DNA from: Taudactylus pleione
Lineage: Eukaryota; Chordata; Amphibia; Anura; Myobatrachidae
Assembly (NCBI GenBank): GCA_031769625.1
Contig: JAUIMM010000113.1
Coordinates: 9,420,501 to 9,484,500 of the forward strand
DNA length: 64,000 bases
Direction: 5' to 3'
Shown here one piece after another: positions 24,468 to 34,829 of this stretch. The position numbers were made by a program, and so were the translations under genes. How positions within the stretch are numbered: the stretch's first letter is position 1; every line of letters starts with the position of its first letter. The notes below the pieces were generated by a model. The model was not told where the DNA came from and searched no databases. It worked only from the letters and a program-made list of their open reading frames with translations.

Positions 24468-25223
24468 CAGGGCTAAATTAAGGGCCATATGGACTGAAAA
24501 TGATCTAGGGCCTACTATGTGAAGCAGAGGAGGTGTGACCAATGCTGTTTGGGTGTGGTCAGTTCCAAGGGCGTATCAAGAGAGGAGGGGGCCTGTGTTC
24601 ACTCCCCGTCCGGGGCCCCCTCCTCTCTCTCCAGCGGCCACCACGTACTGACAACCTCAGTAGTCTCCGGCCGGTCGCCGGGAAGATGGCACGGCAGTAA
24701 TTTTTCCCGGCGAGTTGTTTAGCGCCTCTCCAGCTAATGTGGAACTTTGGAGAGGTAAGTATTTAAAAGTATGGGTGCAGGGTGTGCGGTGTGAGCCTCC
24801 CCTGGACCCAGGGGCTCGTGTGCACCGCACACCTTGCACCCATTATAGATACGCCCCTAGTCAATCCCATGAGGGTGTGACCAGTGCTGTGTGGGTGTGG
24901 CCAGTGCCATGTGGATGTGACCAGTGCTGTGTGGGTGTGGCCAGTGTCATGTGGATGTGACCAGTGCTGTGCGGGTATGGCCAGTTCCATGTGGGCCTGT
25001 ACATCTTTATAATAGCCCCAATTTCTTCCTAATTATGTAAAAGTAGAAAAATTCCAACATTTTGTACGGTGAAAATAGAAATACAATTTAATACTTATGA
25101 TGTATGGCCAACCGTGTAGACAGATGGTGGCTTGTCATCTTCATGGTACCATGACCATGGGCCTATTTTTATGTGTTGGCCTGGCACTGTAGTCCCATCC
25201 GCCTCATTGTTAATCTAGCCCTG
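24468..25223. mobile_element. hAT-like MITE, enclosing another
   Basis: Termini are CAGGGCTAAATTAA and TTAATCTAGCCCTG. Target flanks GGGACAAA and GGTACTTT agree poorly. Sequence near both ends resembles the MITE at 28819-29151 (for example ATGTATGGCCAACCGTG against its reverse strand). It contains the nested element at 24566-24859 and a short tandem repeat at about 24866-25005 (GACCAGTGCTGTGTGGGTGT). Confidence 0.65.
24566..24859. mobile_element. hAT-like MITE, 294 bp, nested
   Basis: Ends are CAAGGGCGTATC and GATACGCCCCTA, with flanks GTCAGTTC (24558-24565) and GTCAATCC (24860-24867), 6 of 8 identical. Its inner part carries a near-palindromic pair, GGTGTGCGGTGTG and GTGCACCGCACACC. Confidence 0.7.
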
Positions 25224-25552
25224 GGTACTTTTAAATTAAGAAACTAACATATTTCAAGATGTATCCTGAACTACATAAGACATATCTTTAAGCAGAGTGT
25301 ACAGTACTTGCGTACTTGAGTGTCCTTCGTCTTCTGAACTTGCACTTAAAGGCACTTGAAGGCCATCAATGCCCTTCTCAAAGAGCGGGGAGCCACAAGT
25401 ACACATTATGTGTGACAAACACAAGCTGAATGCATACTCGGTTCATCAAATTGTGTGCAAAGTATATTTTAAATAAAAATAGTACAGGAGAGACAAATGA
25501 TGCTATCTAATGGAACATATAAAATATATAAAATGTACAGGTGAGGGGGGAT
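25224..25552. other. No recognised feature
   Basis: Unique-looking AT-rich sequence; nothing recognised. Confidence 0.5.
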
Positions 25553-25555
25553 TTA

Positions 25556-25927
25556 AGCTGTGTACATGCTGATCGATATATTGCCCATTCCACTGAACGG
25601 GCGATATAGCTATAGTGCATTGCCGGGTGTAAACAGCGGATATGTCTGTGATCTACGTTGTTCACAGACACATCAAATCTGCTGTGCAGCACAGCAGATG
25701 GCTGATATATCTGAAAGATATATCGGTCATCTGCTGGTGTGTACGGGCAACCCGCCGATCACTCGTATACATGCTGTGGGACCCGGTGGTGATTGACAGC
25801 TTAACTGGGTGGGCAAATTTAAAAGCCCACCCAGTTGAGCTGTCAAGCCCGGCACATCGGGCAGATGATTGGGAAGTGTGTATACTAGGTCAGCAGGTTG
25901 ACCCGTCGACTTAGTGTGTACCCAGCT
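25556..25927. mobile_element. PIF/Harbinger-like MITE, 372 bp
   Basis: Ends are AGCTGTGTACATGC and GTGTGTACCCAGCT, with TTA on both sides (25553-25555, 25928-25930). The interior has several short inverted pairs (GATATATTGCCCATTC and GAACGGGCGATATAG). A fragment with the AGCTGGGTACACAC terminus lies at 55051. Confidence 0.85.
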
Positions 25928-25930
25928 TTA

Positions 25931-27280
25931 GTGAAGAGAGGTCACAAAATTGGTAACAATTGACTTCAGTTTCAATAAAACCTTTTCTATAAACCTCTGA
26001 CCTTCAGATGAGCAAGATTTAGTCAGCTCCATAGGCGAAACTAAGGGGTGGTGCGTGGGTGCACTGGACCACCCATTAGCCTCGTTCGCCATTCTGCCGC
26101 CGATCCGCCATATTAATTAATGTAATTAATGGCTGCCAGGTCAGGAACGCATTAACTGCACTGCATTCCATGTGTCTGACCGGGAGGACCTTTTGCTCCC
26201 CAGCTCCACCTCCCCTACGTTAGACCAATGGGATCCAGCAACTGTAGGAGTGCGCGCGATGTAATGTCATGACACCATGCCACGCGTACGCTTACTTGCT
26301 CTGCTGCAGTACTGTAAAGAGGAGCGGAGGAGCAGTGCAGCAATGCCCGGGGGAGGATGCCTCACCCAGTCACCATGCCACAGAGTCAGTGACACTCTGA
26401 CAGCTGTCTGTGGAAGAAGAGAAGAGGGTCAAATGTCAGAAAGCTCGATTAATGCAATTTATATTGCTTTGCTTTCCCCAAGTAAGGCATTTTTTCTGGC
26501 TGCAGCTTGCAGGGGAGGGGGTGCATCGCATGTAGTCTGTAATGGTGGGAACCCCTATTAATAGTTATTATTTTTTCTTTTACTAATTTTTCTCACTATC
26601 ATAAAAAGGGTCAACTTGAGTTTGTTTTTTATTACTGTGTGTGGCATGATGTGTAAGGGGCATTACTGTGTTGGGCATAATATTATAAGGGGCATTATTG
26701 TGTTTGGCATAATGTTATTAGGGGCATTACTGTGTGTGGCATAATGTGTGGCATAATGTTATAAGGGGCAGTGCTGTGTGGTGTAATTTGAATGGTGGGA
26801 ACTATTAAATGGTCATGCCCCTTCTCAATGAGACCACAACTGTTTTTTTCAGCAAATGCTCTCCCTGCTTCAATTGTGGATGGGGGCACCAATGCTCTTT
26901 ACGTACTCATATCACATGTAGAATTCCCCTCAGTGTCCCTGCCCTCAACCACTCTGTAACTCCCCCTCAGTGTCCCTGCCCAGTGCCCTCACCCTCCTTG
27001 TAACTTCACCTCTGTATCTCTGCCTTCAACCTCCTTGTAACTCCAGCTTAGTTTCCCTGCCCTCAAGAGTGACAAATTGGGGACTGACACAAGGACACGC
27101 CCTTCCCTGGTCAGCCACACCCTATTTTAAGGAAAGCCCGGCCCACACCTCAGCGCCCTGCCCCCGGTCTGGTGTAAACACTAATAGGGATAAGGTTAGA
27201 AATATTTGCTGCCTAAATAATGATCACAAAACCGCCCAATACCAAATGTCTAGTTTCACCTATGGTCAGCTTGAAGAGAC
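25931..27280. other. Partial MITE and short minisatellite; no gene
   Basis: CATAGGCGAAACTAAGGGGT at about 26031 looks like a hAT-type terminus, but I could not find its partner. About 26636-26800 is an imperfect repeat of GGCATAATGTTATAAGGGGC. About 26925-27060 repeats TGTAACTCCCCCTCAGTGTC. Open frames are short and not conserved-looking. Confidence 0.5.
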
Positions 27281-27283
27281 AAT

Positions 27284-28194
27284 TGGGTCTATTCATGTAC
27301 ATCTGCGTTAAAGAATTGTTACTTATCACTATAGATGGCATTAGTTTGATGCGTCTTTAGCTTTGATAAGTAGCAATTCATGTATACTTACCTGACATGT
27401 GATGCGCTGCGGTAACTGCAGGTTCGGCGATCCGGTCTCTCTGTGCACTGCTGTCATCTGGCCGGCGGCTCCTGTGCTGTGATCTAAGCACCGGTTTCTG
27501 TGTGCAGGGCGGTAATCTCGGCAGCATTGGTTGGGGGGTGCAGGCGGTGGGGGTAGGGACAGAGCGGAGGGGCACCCGGGCATTAAGTAGGAGGTGGCAG
27601 GAGTAAGAACGGGGGGGGGCGCGGGGCAGCGGGCTACAGTATGCAAGGTGACACGGCATATGCCGGGTCACTTTACTTTAGATGCGGGCATGGCTGGCGG
27701 GTGGGCGGCGGCTGTGGTGGTATAGCTTGTGGACCCTGCGACAGTTTGTGTGGACTTTACAATAGCTGCATCACCGGCAGGTGTAGGGACAGAGTGGGGG
27801 TACTGGGGCAGCCAGCAGGAGATGACCCGGAATATGCATATGCATATACCCTGGGCTCCTCTGATTGGCTGCTGGCAGAGAAGGGGGTGGAGACAACAGG
27901 GAGAAGGCTGGAAGACAGGGGAGAAGAGCAGCGAAGACAGCTAACAGCACTGCTAACGCCATCCTGAGATGGCAAATGCGGTGCTAGTAGAGGAACGGAA
28001 AGCTGAGATTTCCGTTCCTTTATGAATCGCACTTACCATACAAATGTATGGTGATGTGATACATGCAGGAGCAGGCGCACCGCTGGAGAAGTAATACACT
28101 TCTCCAATGGTACACTGTTCTATGAATACTCGAAGCAGGGAAGTTCCCTGTTTTCAGCTAGACAGGACACTTCACTGTTTCATGAATAGACCCC
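27284..28194. mobile_element. PIF/Harbinger-like MITE, 911 bp
   Basis: Ends are TGGGTCTATTCATG and CATGAATAGACCCC, with AAT on both sides (27281-27283, 28195-28197). The centre is GC-rich. Inner blocks GGAACGGAAAGCTGAG and ACCATACAAATGTATGGTG recur in the sister copy 44316-44886. The frames on both strands inside it are not supported as genes. Confidence 0.87.
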
Positions 28195-28197
28195 AAT

Positions 28198-28589
28198 GAC
28201 GTTTGTGGAGGGGCTAAGTGTACTCTTAGATAAAAACACAGACACCCAATGGGAAATCAGATAAATGTTGCTGCAAATACATAACATATGGCAAAAACAA
28301 TACAAATCCTAGCAATAAAAGGCTCCCAATATTACTAAACAAGAAAGTACAGTACTGCTGATAATAAGGGAAAAAAGAAAGTAATAAAATTTTGTAAAAC
28401 CACAAAGGTCTGAAAATAAACTTTGCAAATACCAGCAATGTAATACAGGAAATCATATATATTGGATTACATAAAAAATAGTAATGTGCCGCTCACCTGG
28501 TGAGGAGAAGAGAGAGCATATAAAGGCGTAATACTTTTTTCTTGTTTATACTCAAATTATCCCACATTTTTCATCATGTGAAAAAAAGC
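28198..28589. other. No recognised feature
   Basis: AT-rich spacer before the 41-bp array; nothing recognised. Confidence 0.5.
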
Positions 28590-29668
28590 AAATATACAGT
28601 AATGCAGCATACATAACTAACAGTCCTACCAAATATACAGTAATGCAGCATACATAACTAACAGTCCTACCAAATATACAGTAATGCAGCATACATAACT
28701 AACAGTCCTACCAAATATACAGTAATGCAGCATACATAACTAACAGTCCTACCAAATATACAGTAATGCAGCATACATAACTAACAGTCCTACCAAATAT
28801 ACAGTAATGCAGCATACACAGGGCCAGATTAACAATGGGGCGGATGGAGCTACAGCTCCAGGCCTCCACATAAAAATAGGTCCATTGTCATGACAACATG
28901 ATGATGACCGGCCATCTGCTATCCACATGGTCAGCCATAAATCATAAGTAGTGAAATTGTATTTCTATTTACCTCACAAAATGAAGCATTTTTTTCCTTG
29001 ACATATTTAGGGAGACATTGGGGCTGAGAGTATAGGGATGTACATGGCACTGGCCACACCCACACAGCACTGGTCACACCTCCTCTGCTTCTCATACTAG
29101 GCCCTTGGTCATTTTCAGCTCCAGGCCCATGTAGCCCTCAATCCGGCCCTGAGCATACATAACTAACAGTCCTACCAAATATACAGTAATGCAGCATACA
29201 TAACTAACAGTCCTACCAAATATACAGTAATGCAGCATACATAACTAACAGTCCTACCAAATATATAGTAATGCAGCATACATAACTAACAGTCCTACCA
29301 AATATACAGTAATGCAGCATACATAACTAACAGTCCTACCAAATATACAGTAATGCAGCATACATAACTAACAGTCCTACCAAATATACAGTAATGCAGC
29401 ATACATAACTAACAGTCCTACCAAATATACAGTAATGCAGCATACATAACTAACAGTCCTACCAAATATACAGTAATGCAGCATACATAACTAACAGTCC
29501 TACCAAATATACAGTAATGCAGCATACATAACTAACAGTCCTACCAAATATACAGTAATGCAGCATACATAACTAACAGTCCTACCAAATATACAGTAAT
29601 GCAGCATACATAACTAACAGTCCTACCAAATATACAGTAATGCAGCATACATAACTAACAGTCCTACC
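28590..29668. repeat. Highly uniform 41-bp tandem array, 18 copies, split by a MITE
   Basis: The unit is AAATATACAGTAATGCAGCA, then TACATAACTAACAGTCCTACC. Five complete units precede the break at 28818, one unit is split by the insertion, and exactly twelve follow (29177-29668). Copies are almost identical; I see one obvious base change (near 29264). The unit has no internal dyad and there are no variable spacers, so this is a satellite-type array, not a CRISPR. Confidence 0.95.
28819..29151. mobile_element. hAT MITE, 333 bp, inside the 41-bp array
   Basis: Ends are CAGGGCCAGATTAAC and AATCCGGCCCTG. The 8-bp duplication AGCATACA is exact (28811-28818, 29152-29159) and comes from the 41-bp unit itself, so the empty site is known from every neighbouring copy. 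Related to 24468-25223. Confidence 0.95.
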
Positions 29669-30173
29669 AAACACCATAAGTACAGTAGAAAAAGGTGCCT
29701 GAACGCGGCACGATTGCAGCTTTCATAGGAACTTGTATCCCATTCATAAGTGGATCTTGTTCTTATTCTGTATGTGGTTATTCCTCAGAGCCCATGGAAA
29801 GAAAACATTGACATAATGTAATACTGTGGTAGATTAACGTGCTCACATTGGCACTAACTTTCTGGATACAATTCATTTAATGCTTAACGATCTTCAACTC
29901 CAATAGATTTATTCTTTCTGCAGTGCTTAAAATAGTGTAAAACCAATATTGCTATTTGGTACTAATTTCAATCACTCACATACATTGCCAGTAGGGATTT
30001 CAGAATTTATAGCTTAGTCTTAGAATACAGTACCACTCCGACTGTTGCCATATGGGTAATTTTTTTTAAATAAAATGAAATATAATTTAGTGGGTAATAC
30101 TAGGATTAAAGAGAAAATTTTTAAATTAAAATATCATTAATGATGAAATGTGACTTTTTATTATAGTAAATAC
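29669..30173. other. No recognised feature
   Basis: AT-rich sequence with no recognised repeat ends or gene. Confidence 0.5.
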
Positions 30174-30472
30174 TAGAGATGTGTGTGGACCCCGGGTTTT
30201 GGTTTTGGTTCAAATTCACCATCGTGTTTTGGTTTTGGCAAAACTGCCCTCAAGAGTTTTGGTTCGCATTCGGTTTTGGACTCCTTAAAAAATCAATGAA
30301 AATCGATAAATAATTCAGACTATAGAACCGGACCGGGACTGACTACAGAACCGGACCAGGACTTGGTTCGACTCAGAACCCCAAAGTGATTCCAAAATAG
30401 AACTCGATTCAACTCAGAACCCTTAAGTTCCGGTGTGTTCATATTTCAGAAAAACCAAAACGTACATCTCTA
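30174..30472. mobile_element. Short hAT MITE (TAGAGATG-type ends), about 300 bp
   Basis: Ends are TAGAGATGTGTG and GTACATCTCTA. Subterminal GGTTTTGGTTTTGG motifs resemble those of elements A, B and C. AGTAAATAC precedes the left end (30165-30173) and recurs at 30477-30485, four bases beyond the right terminus, so either the right border carries a few extra bases or the match is partly chance. Confidence 0.7.
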
Positions 30473-31529
30473 GTACAGTAAATACTATATAGATTTTATA
30501 GTAAAGAGTAAATTAAATACTTTAGTTTTCATTATATAAGCTAAATGTTTAGATGATTATGTATGCTAGGTTTGTATAAGTGTGTTGGGGAATCAGATTG
30601 TCTTTGTATAGACTAGCAGGTATTGAATTTAGGAACTCAAGTCAGAATAGGTACTGATGATTAATCAAAACTGAATAACATTAAGTCTACATTGGAGGCC
30701 AGACAATAGATCCAGTTGTTTTCAACAAGGTTTAATTTGAACATGTCACCTGGATTGTGAAAGTCCAAATATGTTAAGTCATTTGGCAAGGCCTCATTAC
30801 AAAGAATACAAGAAGTGAAGGCTATTATCATTTATTATTATTATTATCATAGAGCCATAAATTAGAATTCTATGTAACAATGAATTAAAAGTTAATTTTG
30901 ATATTTTACAAGGTTAAATCACTAGCCAGGGTCTTAATAAAATGGAAAAGAACATTCCTTTGTAGGAAGTGACGTATACATACCTAAATGTACAGAACAA
31001 AGAGATTACACACCAGGTGGTCACATTGACGCATACCAGATAGATTAGTTAGGGGTATATATATATGATGATGCTAAATTATAGATTTCACTTTTGAGTT
31101 GGTGTTAGAGAGAGTGGGAGATGGAAGCTAGAAGGAAATCAAGGAATAAGTAATTATGAATTTACTCTCATATTATATTCTTGCAAGTTTATTATGCGTA
31201 AGTGTTTACGTTTGCAGAATATATGTTTGTGTTATGTTATGTGATTTTATAAGGAAGCATAAATATAATGAAGATATTTATCACTACTGTGATTTGTCTT
31301 ACCTATAAATAAAATTAGTTAATGGAGCAGATATTTTAATGTCTCTGAATTTACTTTGGAATCACTAGTTAAATGTTTCAAACTGCATATATGTATCAGG
31401 CTGCAATGTTAGACAGATATTGATATATTCTACATAGTCAATGAGCCAGGTTAATATATCTTTGTCTGTAGTGTATTTATTATTACATAGATATCTGTAT
31501 TACTTTGAACCAATGAGCCAATCGTATGT
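30473..31529. other. No confident feature
   Basis: AT-rich. A TATATATATGATG stretch near 31053 and AATAAA near 31308 vaguely recall a promoter and poly(A) signal of a solo LTR, but no TG...CA borders or flanking duplication could be established. An ATT microsatellite lies at about 30833-30848. Confidence 0.35.
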
Positions 31530-32227
31530 ATATGTATAAGAGTACTAATATCGCAATACTTATTTAATTAAATAGATCAATATCATATATAGAAACACCA
31601 GTGTTAAAGTTTCAAAAGAAAAACACTTAAAAAGTTACAATTTATAAAACATTTAAAAATAAATAAAAAGTAAAAACAATGTTGCAATATGAAGCATCAT
31701 AGTTTCGAACTAAAGATCGTTCCTTATATACAGAACATAATTTTATGGAGAAAGTTCACTAGAACAACATGCAACTGCAGTATAAAAAACTCATGTATCA
31801 AAAAAGAGTGCCAAGGTAATCCTGAGGAAATGCAGATGTACACAGAATATGTCTGAAATTAAATCCTAAAGTCTTATATTCCATTATGGTAAGAAAAAAA
31901 TATTTTTTAATTTGATAAGAAGTCTATCCTTTAGTCAGGTTTCTAGACTCCCGTATAAATAATGGCCATGGTTTAAACCGGGTACGTACTCCCGCTTCCA
32001 ATGAAGCAATCATAGATATTGAAAGGCAGACCGCTCGTTAAAATCGGCGTGAGCCGTGTGTTTATTCACGCTTGTGGAGGATGATTTGTAGCCGTTGGTA
32101 CTCAGACCCTCCGTCCGAGCATCCTCGGAATATACAAGAAGTGGTCCTCCGTATACGGCTAAATGTTCCCGGCCGGGGAAGTGCGGAATGTGGAAGACAG
32201 ATAGCACTGTGAAGTACAGCAGGATAA

Positions 32228-32285
32228 TGGAGTCCTTAACGCGTTTCGTCATGCCCACGATACTTTCTCAAAAGGTATGACTCCA
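32228..32285 (-). ncRNA. Hammerhead-ribozyme-like motif, minimal type I
   Basis: On the minus strand, 5' to 3': stem I strand UGGAGU (32285-32280), bulge CAUA, CCUU (32275-32272); core UUGAGAA (32271-32265); extra A; stem II GU-[AU]-CGU / AUG-AC; GAAA; two-pair stem III (AC/GU with loop GC); U17 at 32238; then AAGG (32237-32234) and ACUCCA (32233-32228). Stem I therefore pairs 4 + 6 bp around a one-sided bulge. Conserved core C3-G8 is replaced by U3-A8, a covarying pair. An extra A after A9 is known from a viroid hammerhead. Minimal type I hammerheads with very short stem III are known from Penelope-like retroelements. Self-cleavage is predicted after 32238 but not shown. Confidence 0.65.
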
Positions 32286-32820
32286 TAGTCTCCAGTGAGC
32301 CTATTTAAGCTCAGAGTGAATCAGTGTCCCAGGTGAAATTAATAGTTCCATCTTAATTAGGTATATAGAGATAACCTTGGCCGGCCACATTGCTACACTC
32401 TTAATCACTATCTGTGTTTTAACAAGGAAAACACCTCTCACTAAATACGGACTTTCAGAAAACATACAATCCATAAAAAGGAAGGATAATCATGCATATA
32501 TAAATGCGGAATGTATCAAAAGCACATACTAAAGACACACGTCCATGTGTGTTTTATATTTTATACAGACATGCGTGCAGAGTATCGAAATATAGCAAAG
32601 TATTCTTATATGCCCAACATCTATCCACAAGAAAAATAAAATAAAAATAATTATATAGCATATCAATAAGTGATTTAGTGGTGCCACTAATATGCATAAG
32701 ATACAAAAACCATCATATATATATATATAAGTCCAAATTCAGCCCGGCACTCCCCTCCAATATCCGCAGACAGCTTGCTCCTGGTGCCCTCCACTGGGGT
32801 ACGAATCCCCCACAATACAG
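32286..32820. other. No recognised gene
   Basis: Continuation of the inverted-repeat interior; AT-rich, no conserved frame. Confidence 0.45.
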
Positions 32821-33034
32821 AAATGAAGAACTGGCGGCACTCAGGAGACTTGTAGAAATAGTGAAAAACTTAGTGCTTTTAATCTACGTTTCGGGACTTT
32901 AAAATCCCTTCTTCAGGATACACAACATGATTGTGTATCCTGAAGAAGGGATTTTAAAGTCCCGAAACGGAGATTAAAAGCACTGTTTTTCACTATTTCT
33001 ACAAGTCTCCTGAGTGCGGCCAGTTCTTCATTTC
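32821..33034. repeat. Small near-perfect palindrome with two opposed hammerhead-like cores
   Basis: Arms of about 105 bp (32821-32925 and 32931-33034) meet at GGATACACAA-CATGA-TTGTGTATCC. Each arm contains, reading away from the centre, CUGAAGA, an extra A, stem II GGGA...UCCC and GAAAC: plus strand 32940-32968, minus strand 32916-32888. The core matches canonical CUGANGA/GAAA. The expected short stem III and the cleavage triplet are not clear (GUAGAU and GGAGAU follow), so activity is doubtful. Arms differ at only a few positions. Confidence 0.7.
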
Positions 33035-33044
33035 TATCTATATA

Positions 33045-33076
<32 letters not shown>

Positions 33077-33755
33077 CTGTATAAAAAATTATGATCTAAT
33101 ATACCAGCAAACCATATATGCACAGTACTACATATTAGGGGTGTGCACCGGCCACTTTTCGTGTTTTGGTTTTGGATCTGGATCTTTCTTCGTGTTTTGG
33201 ATCTGGATTAGTTTTGCCAAAACCACCCTTCCGTGTTTTGGGTTCTGGGTTTGTGTTTTGGATCTGTATTTTTTTGAAAAAAAGCATAAAAACAGCTAAA
33301 ATCACAGAATTTGTGGGTTTTTATGCTCCTATTCAATTATTAACCTCAATAACCTTAATTTCCACTCATTTCCAGTCTATTGTGAACACCTCACAATATT
33401 GTTTTTATGGCCAAAAGGTTGCACCGAGGTAGCTTGATGACTATGCAAGCGACACGAGTGGGCGGCACAAACACATGGCCCATCTAGGAGTGACACTGCA
33501 GTGGCAGACAGGATGGCAGTTTGAAAAACTAGGCCCCAAACAGTACATACTGCAAAGAAAAAAAGGAGGTGCAAGATGGAATTGTCCTTGGGCCCTCCCA
33601 CCCACCCTTATGGTTGTATAAATAGGACATGCACACTTTAACAAAGCAATCATTTCAGCGCAAGGGTCTGCCACATGACTGTGGCTGAAATGATTGGTTC
33701 GTTTGGGCCCCCACAAAACAAGCTGGCAATTAATGTGTCCCTGCACAAACTGGCT

Positions 33756-34643
33756 CTACGGAGGCAAGATGTCGTCCTCATCCTCCTCATCCACCGATTC
33801 CTTGGATAAAACAGGAAAAAGGGATTTAGGTGTCCCTGGACTGCTTACAGACTTACCCAAAGTTTCTGAACTTGACAGTAACTTTTTATGAATGCGCTGC
33901 AGGTGACGTATAAGAGAGGATGTTCCTAGGTGGTTAACGTCCCTACCCCTACTTATTTCACCTTTACATATGGTATATATGGCAAGACAGTTGTTGTCCG
34001 GATTTGGATAGAAATATTGCCAGACCAAAGAGGTGGAATGTTTGGTCTTCTGCCCAGGCATGACCATGATGGGCTTTTTCATCCCACGGACAACAACTGT
34101 CTCCCCCGGAGCCTGATTTAAACAAACCACATCACCATCAGAATCCTCCTCGCCAACTTCCTCCTCAGCACCAGCTACACCAGTATCCTCATCCTGTTGT
34201 ACTTCAACAGTGACATCTTCAATTTGCATATCAGCAAGTGGACTGTGGGTGCTCCTTTCAGCACTTGCAGGGGGCGTGCAAATGGTGGAAAGAGCCACCT
34301 CTTCCCGTCCAGTGCTGGGAAGGTCAGGCATCGCAACCGCCACCACACTTGGACTCTCCTTGGGGATTTGTGATATCTTCTTAGAACGCACAGTTCTTTG
34401 CTGTGCTTTTGCCAGCTTAACTCTTTTGATTTTTTTAGCGGGAGGAGGGCTTCCATCGTCATGTGAAGCTGAACCACTAGTCATGAACATACTAGTCATA
34501 GTACTATGACACACACTAGTCATAGGGAAAGACCTTAGCCGTTCCTTGCCACTCCGTGTCATAAATGGCATATTGGCAAGTTTACGTTTCTCTTCAGATG
34601 ATTTAAATGTTTTTTTTAAGGTCATTTTCCTGAACTTTGTCAT
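33756..34643 (-). CDS. BED-finger protein derived from a hAT transposase (295 aa frame)
   Basis: A single open frame of 295 residues. A basic stretch at 66-91 (AKKIKRVKLAKAQQRTVR) could be a nuclear localisation signal. Residues 137-171 are acidic. A BED-type zinc finger lies at about 205-253: SLVWQYF, then AIYTICK, then GTSSLIRHLQRIH. BED fingers bind DNA at transposon ends. Tyr223 stands where the first zinc cysteine is expected, while Cys226, His247 and His252 remain, so zinc binding is probably impaired. After LFPVLSKE the frame joins SVDEEDEDDILPP, the true C-terminus seen in element A, so the central catalytic and dimerisation regions were removed without breaking the frame. Its ATG overlaps the stop of the upstream frame (34813-34640). 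The frame shares the element's fate and may not be expressed. Confidence 0.6.
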   Translation of the reverse strand: MTKFRKMTLKKTFKSSEEKRKLANMPFMTRSGKERLRSFPMTSVCHSTMTSMFMTSGSASHDDGSPPPAKKIKRVKLAKAQQRTVRSKKISQIPKESPSVVAVAMPDLPSTGREEVALSTICTPPASAERSTHSPLADMQIEDVTVEVQQDEDTGVAGAEEEVGEEDSDGDVVCLNQAPGETVVVRGMKKPIMVMPGQKTKHSTSLVWQYFYPNPDNNCLAIYTICKGEISRGRDVNHLGTSSLIRHLQRIHKKLLSSSETLGKSVSSPGTPKSLFPVLSKESVDEEDEDDILPP

Positions 34644-34813
34644 TTGGGATTGTATGTGGCCTCTACTATGACATTGGGCATCGCCTTGGCAGACGACGTT
34701 GATGGCATGTTATCGTCTATGTCATGACTAGTGGCAGCAGCTTCAGCACTAGGAGGAAGTGGTTCTTGATCTTTCCCTATTTTATTTTTATCGGAGAAAG
34801 TTTGGTCCTCCAT
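34640..34813 (-). pseudogene. hAT transposase N-terminus, frame-shifted from the BED frame
   Basis: Begins with the same ATG and residues (MEDQTFSDKNKIGKD) as at 12183 in element A and reads 57 codons to TGA at 34640-34642. The next frame starts at the overlapping ATG (34643). A one-base shift, or less likely a natural overlap, separates them. Confidence 0.65.
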
Positions 34814-34829
34814 TTATGTTATATCGATA

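Noticed and set aside
27341..27967. Frames of about 100 residues on both strands
   Set aside because: They lie wholly inside the MITE at 27284-28194 and have no recognisable domain.
28590..29668. CRISPR-like regular repeats
   Set aside because: Units are contiguous with no variable spacers, and the context is eukaryotic.
30579..31400. Possible solo LTR (TGTGTTGGGG start, TATA-like and AATAAA signals)
   Set aside because: No TG...CA borders, flanking duplication or second copy could be identified.
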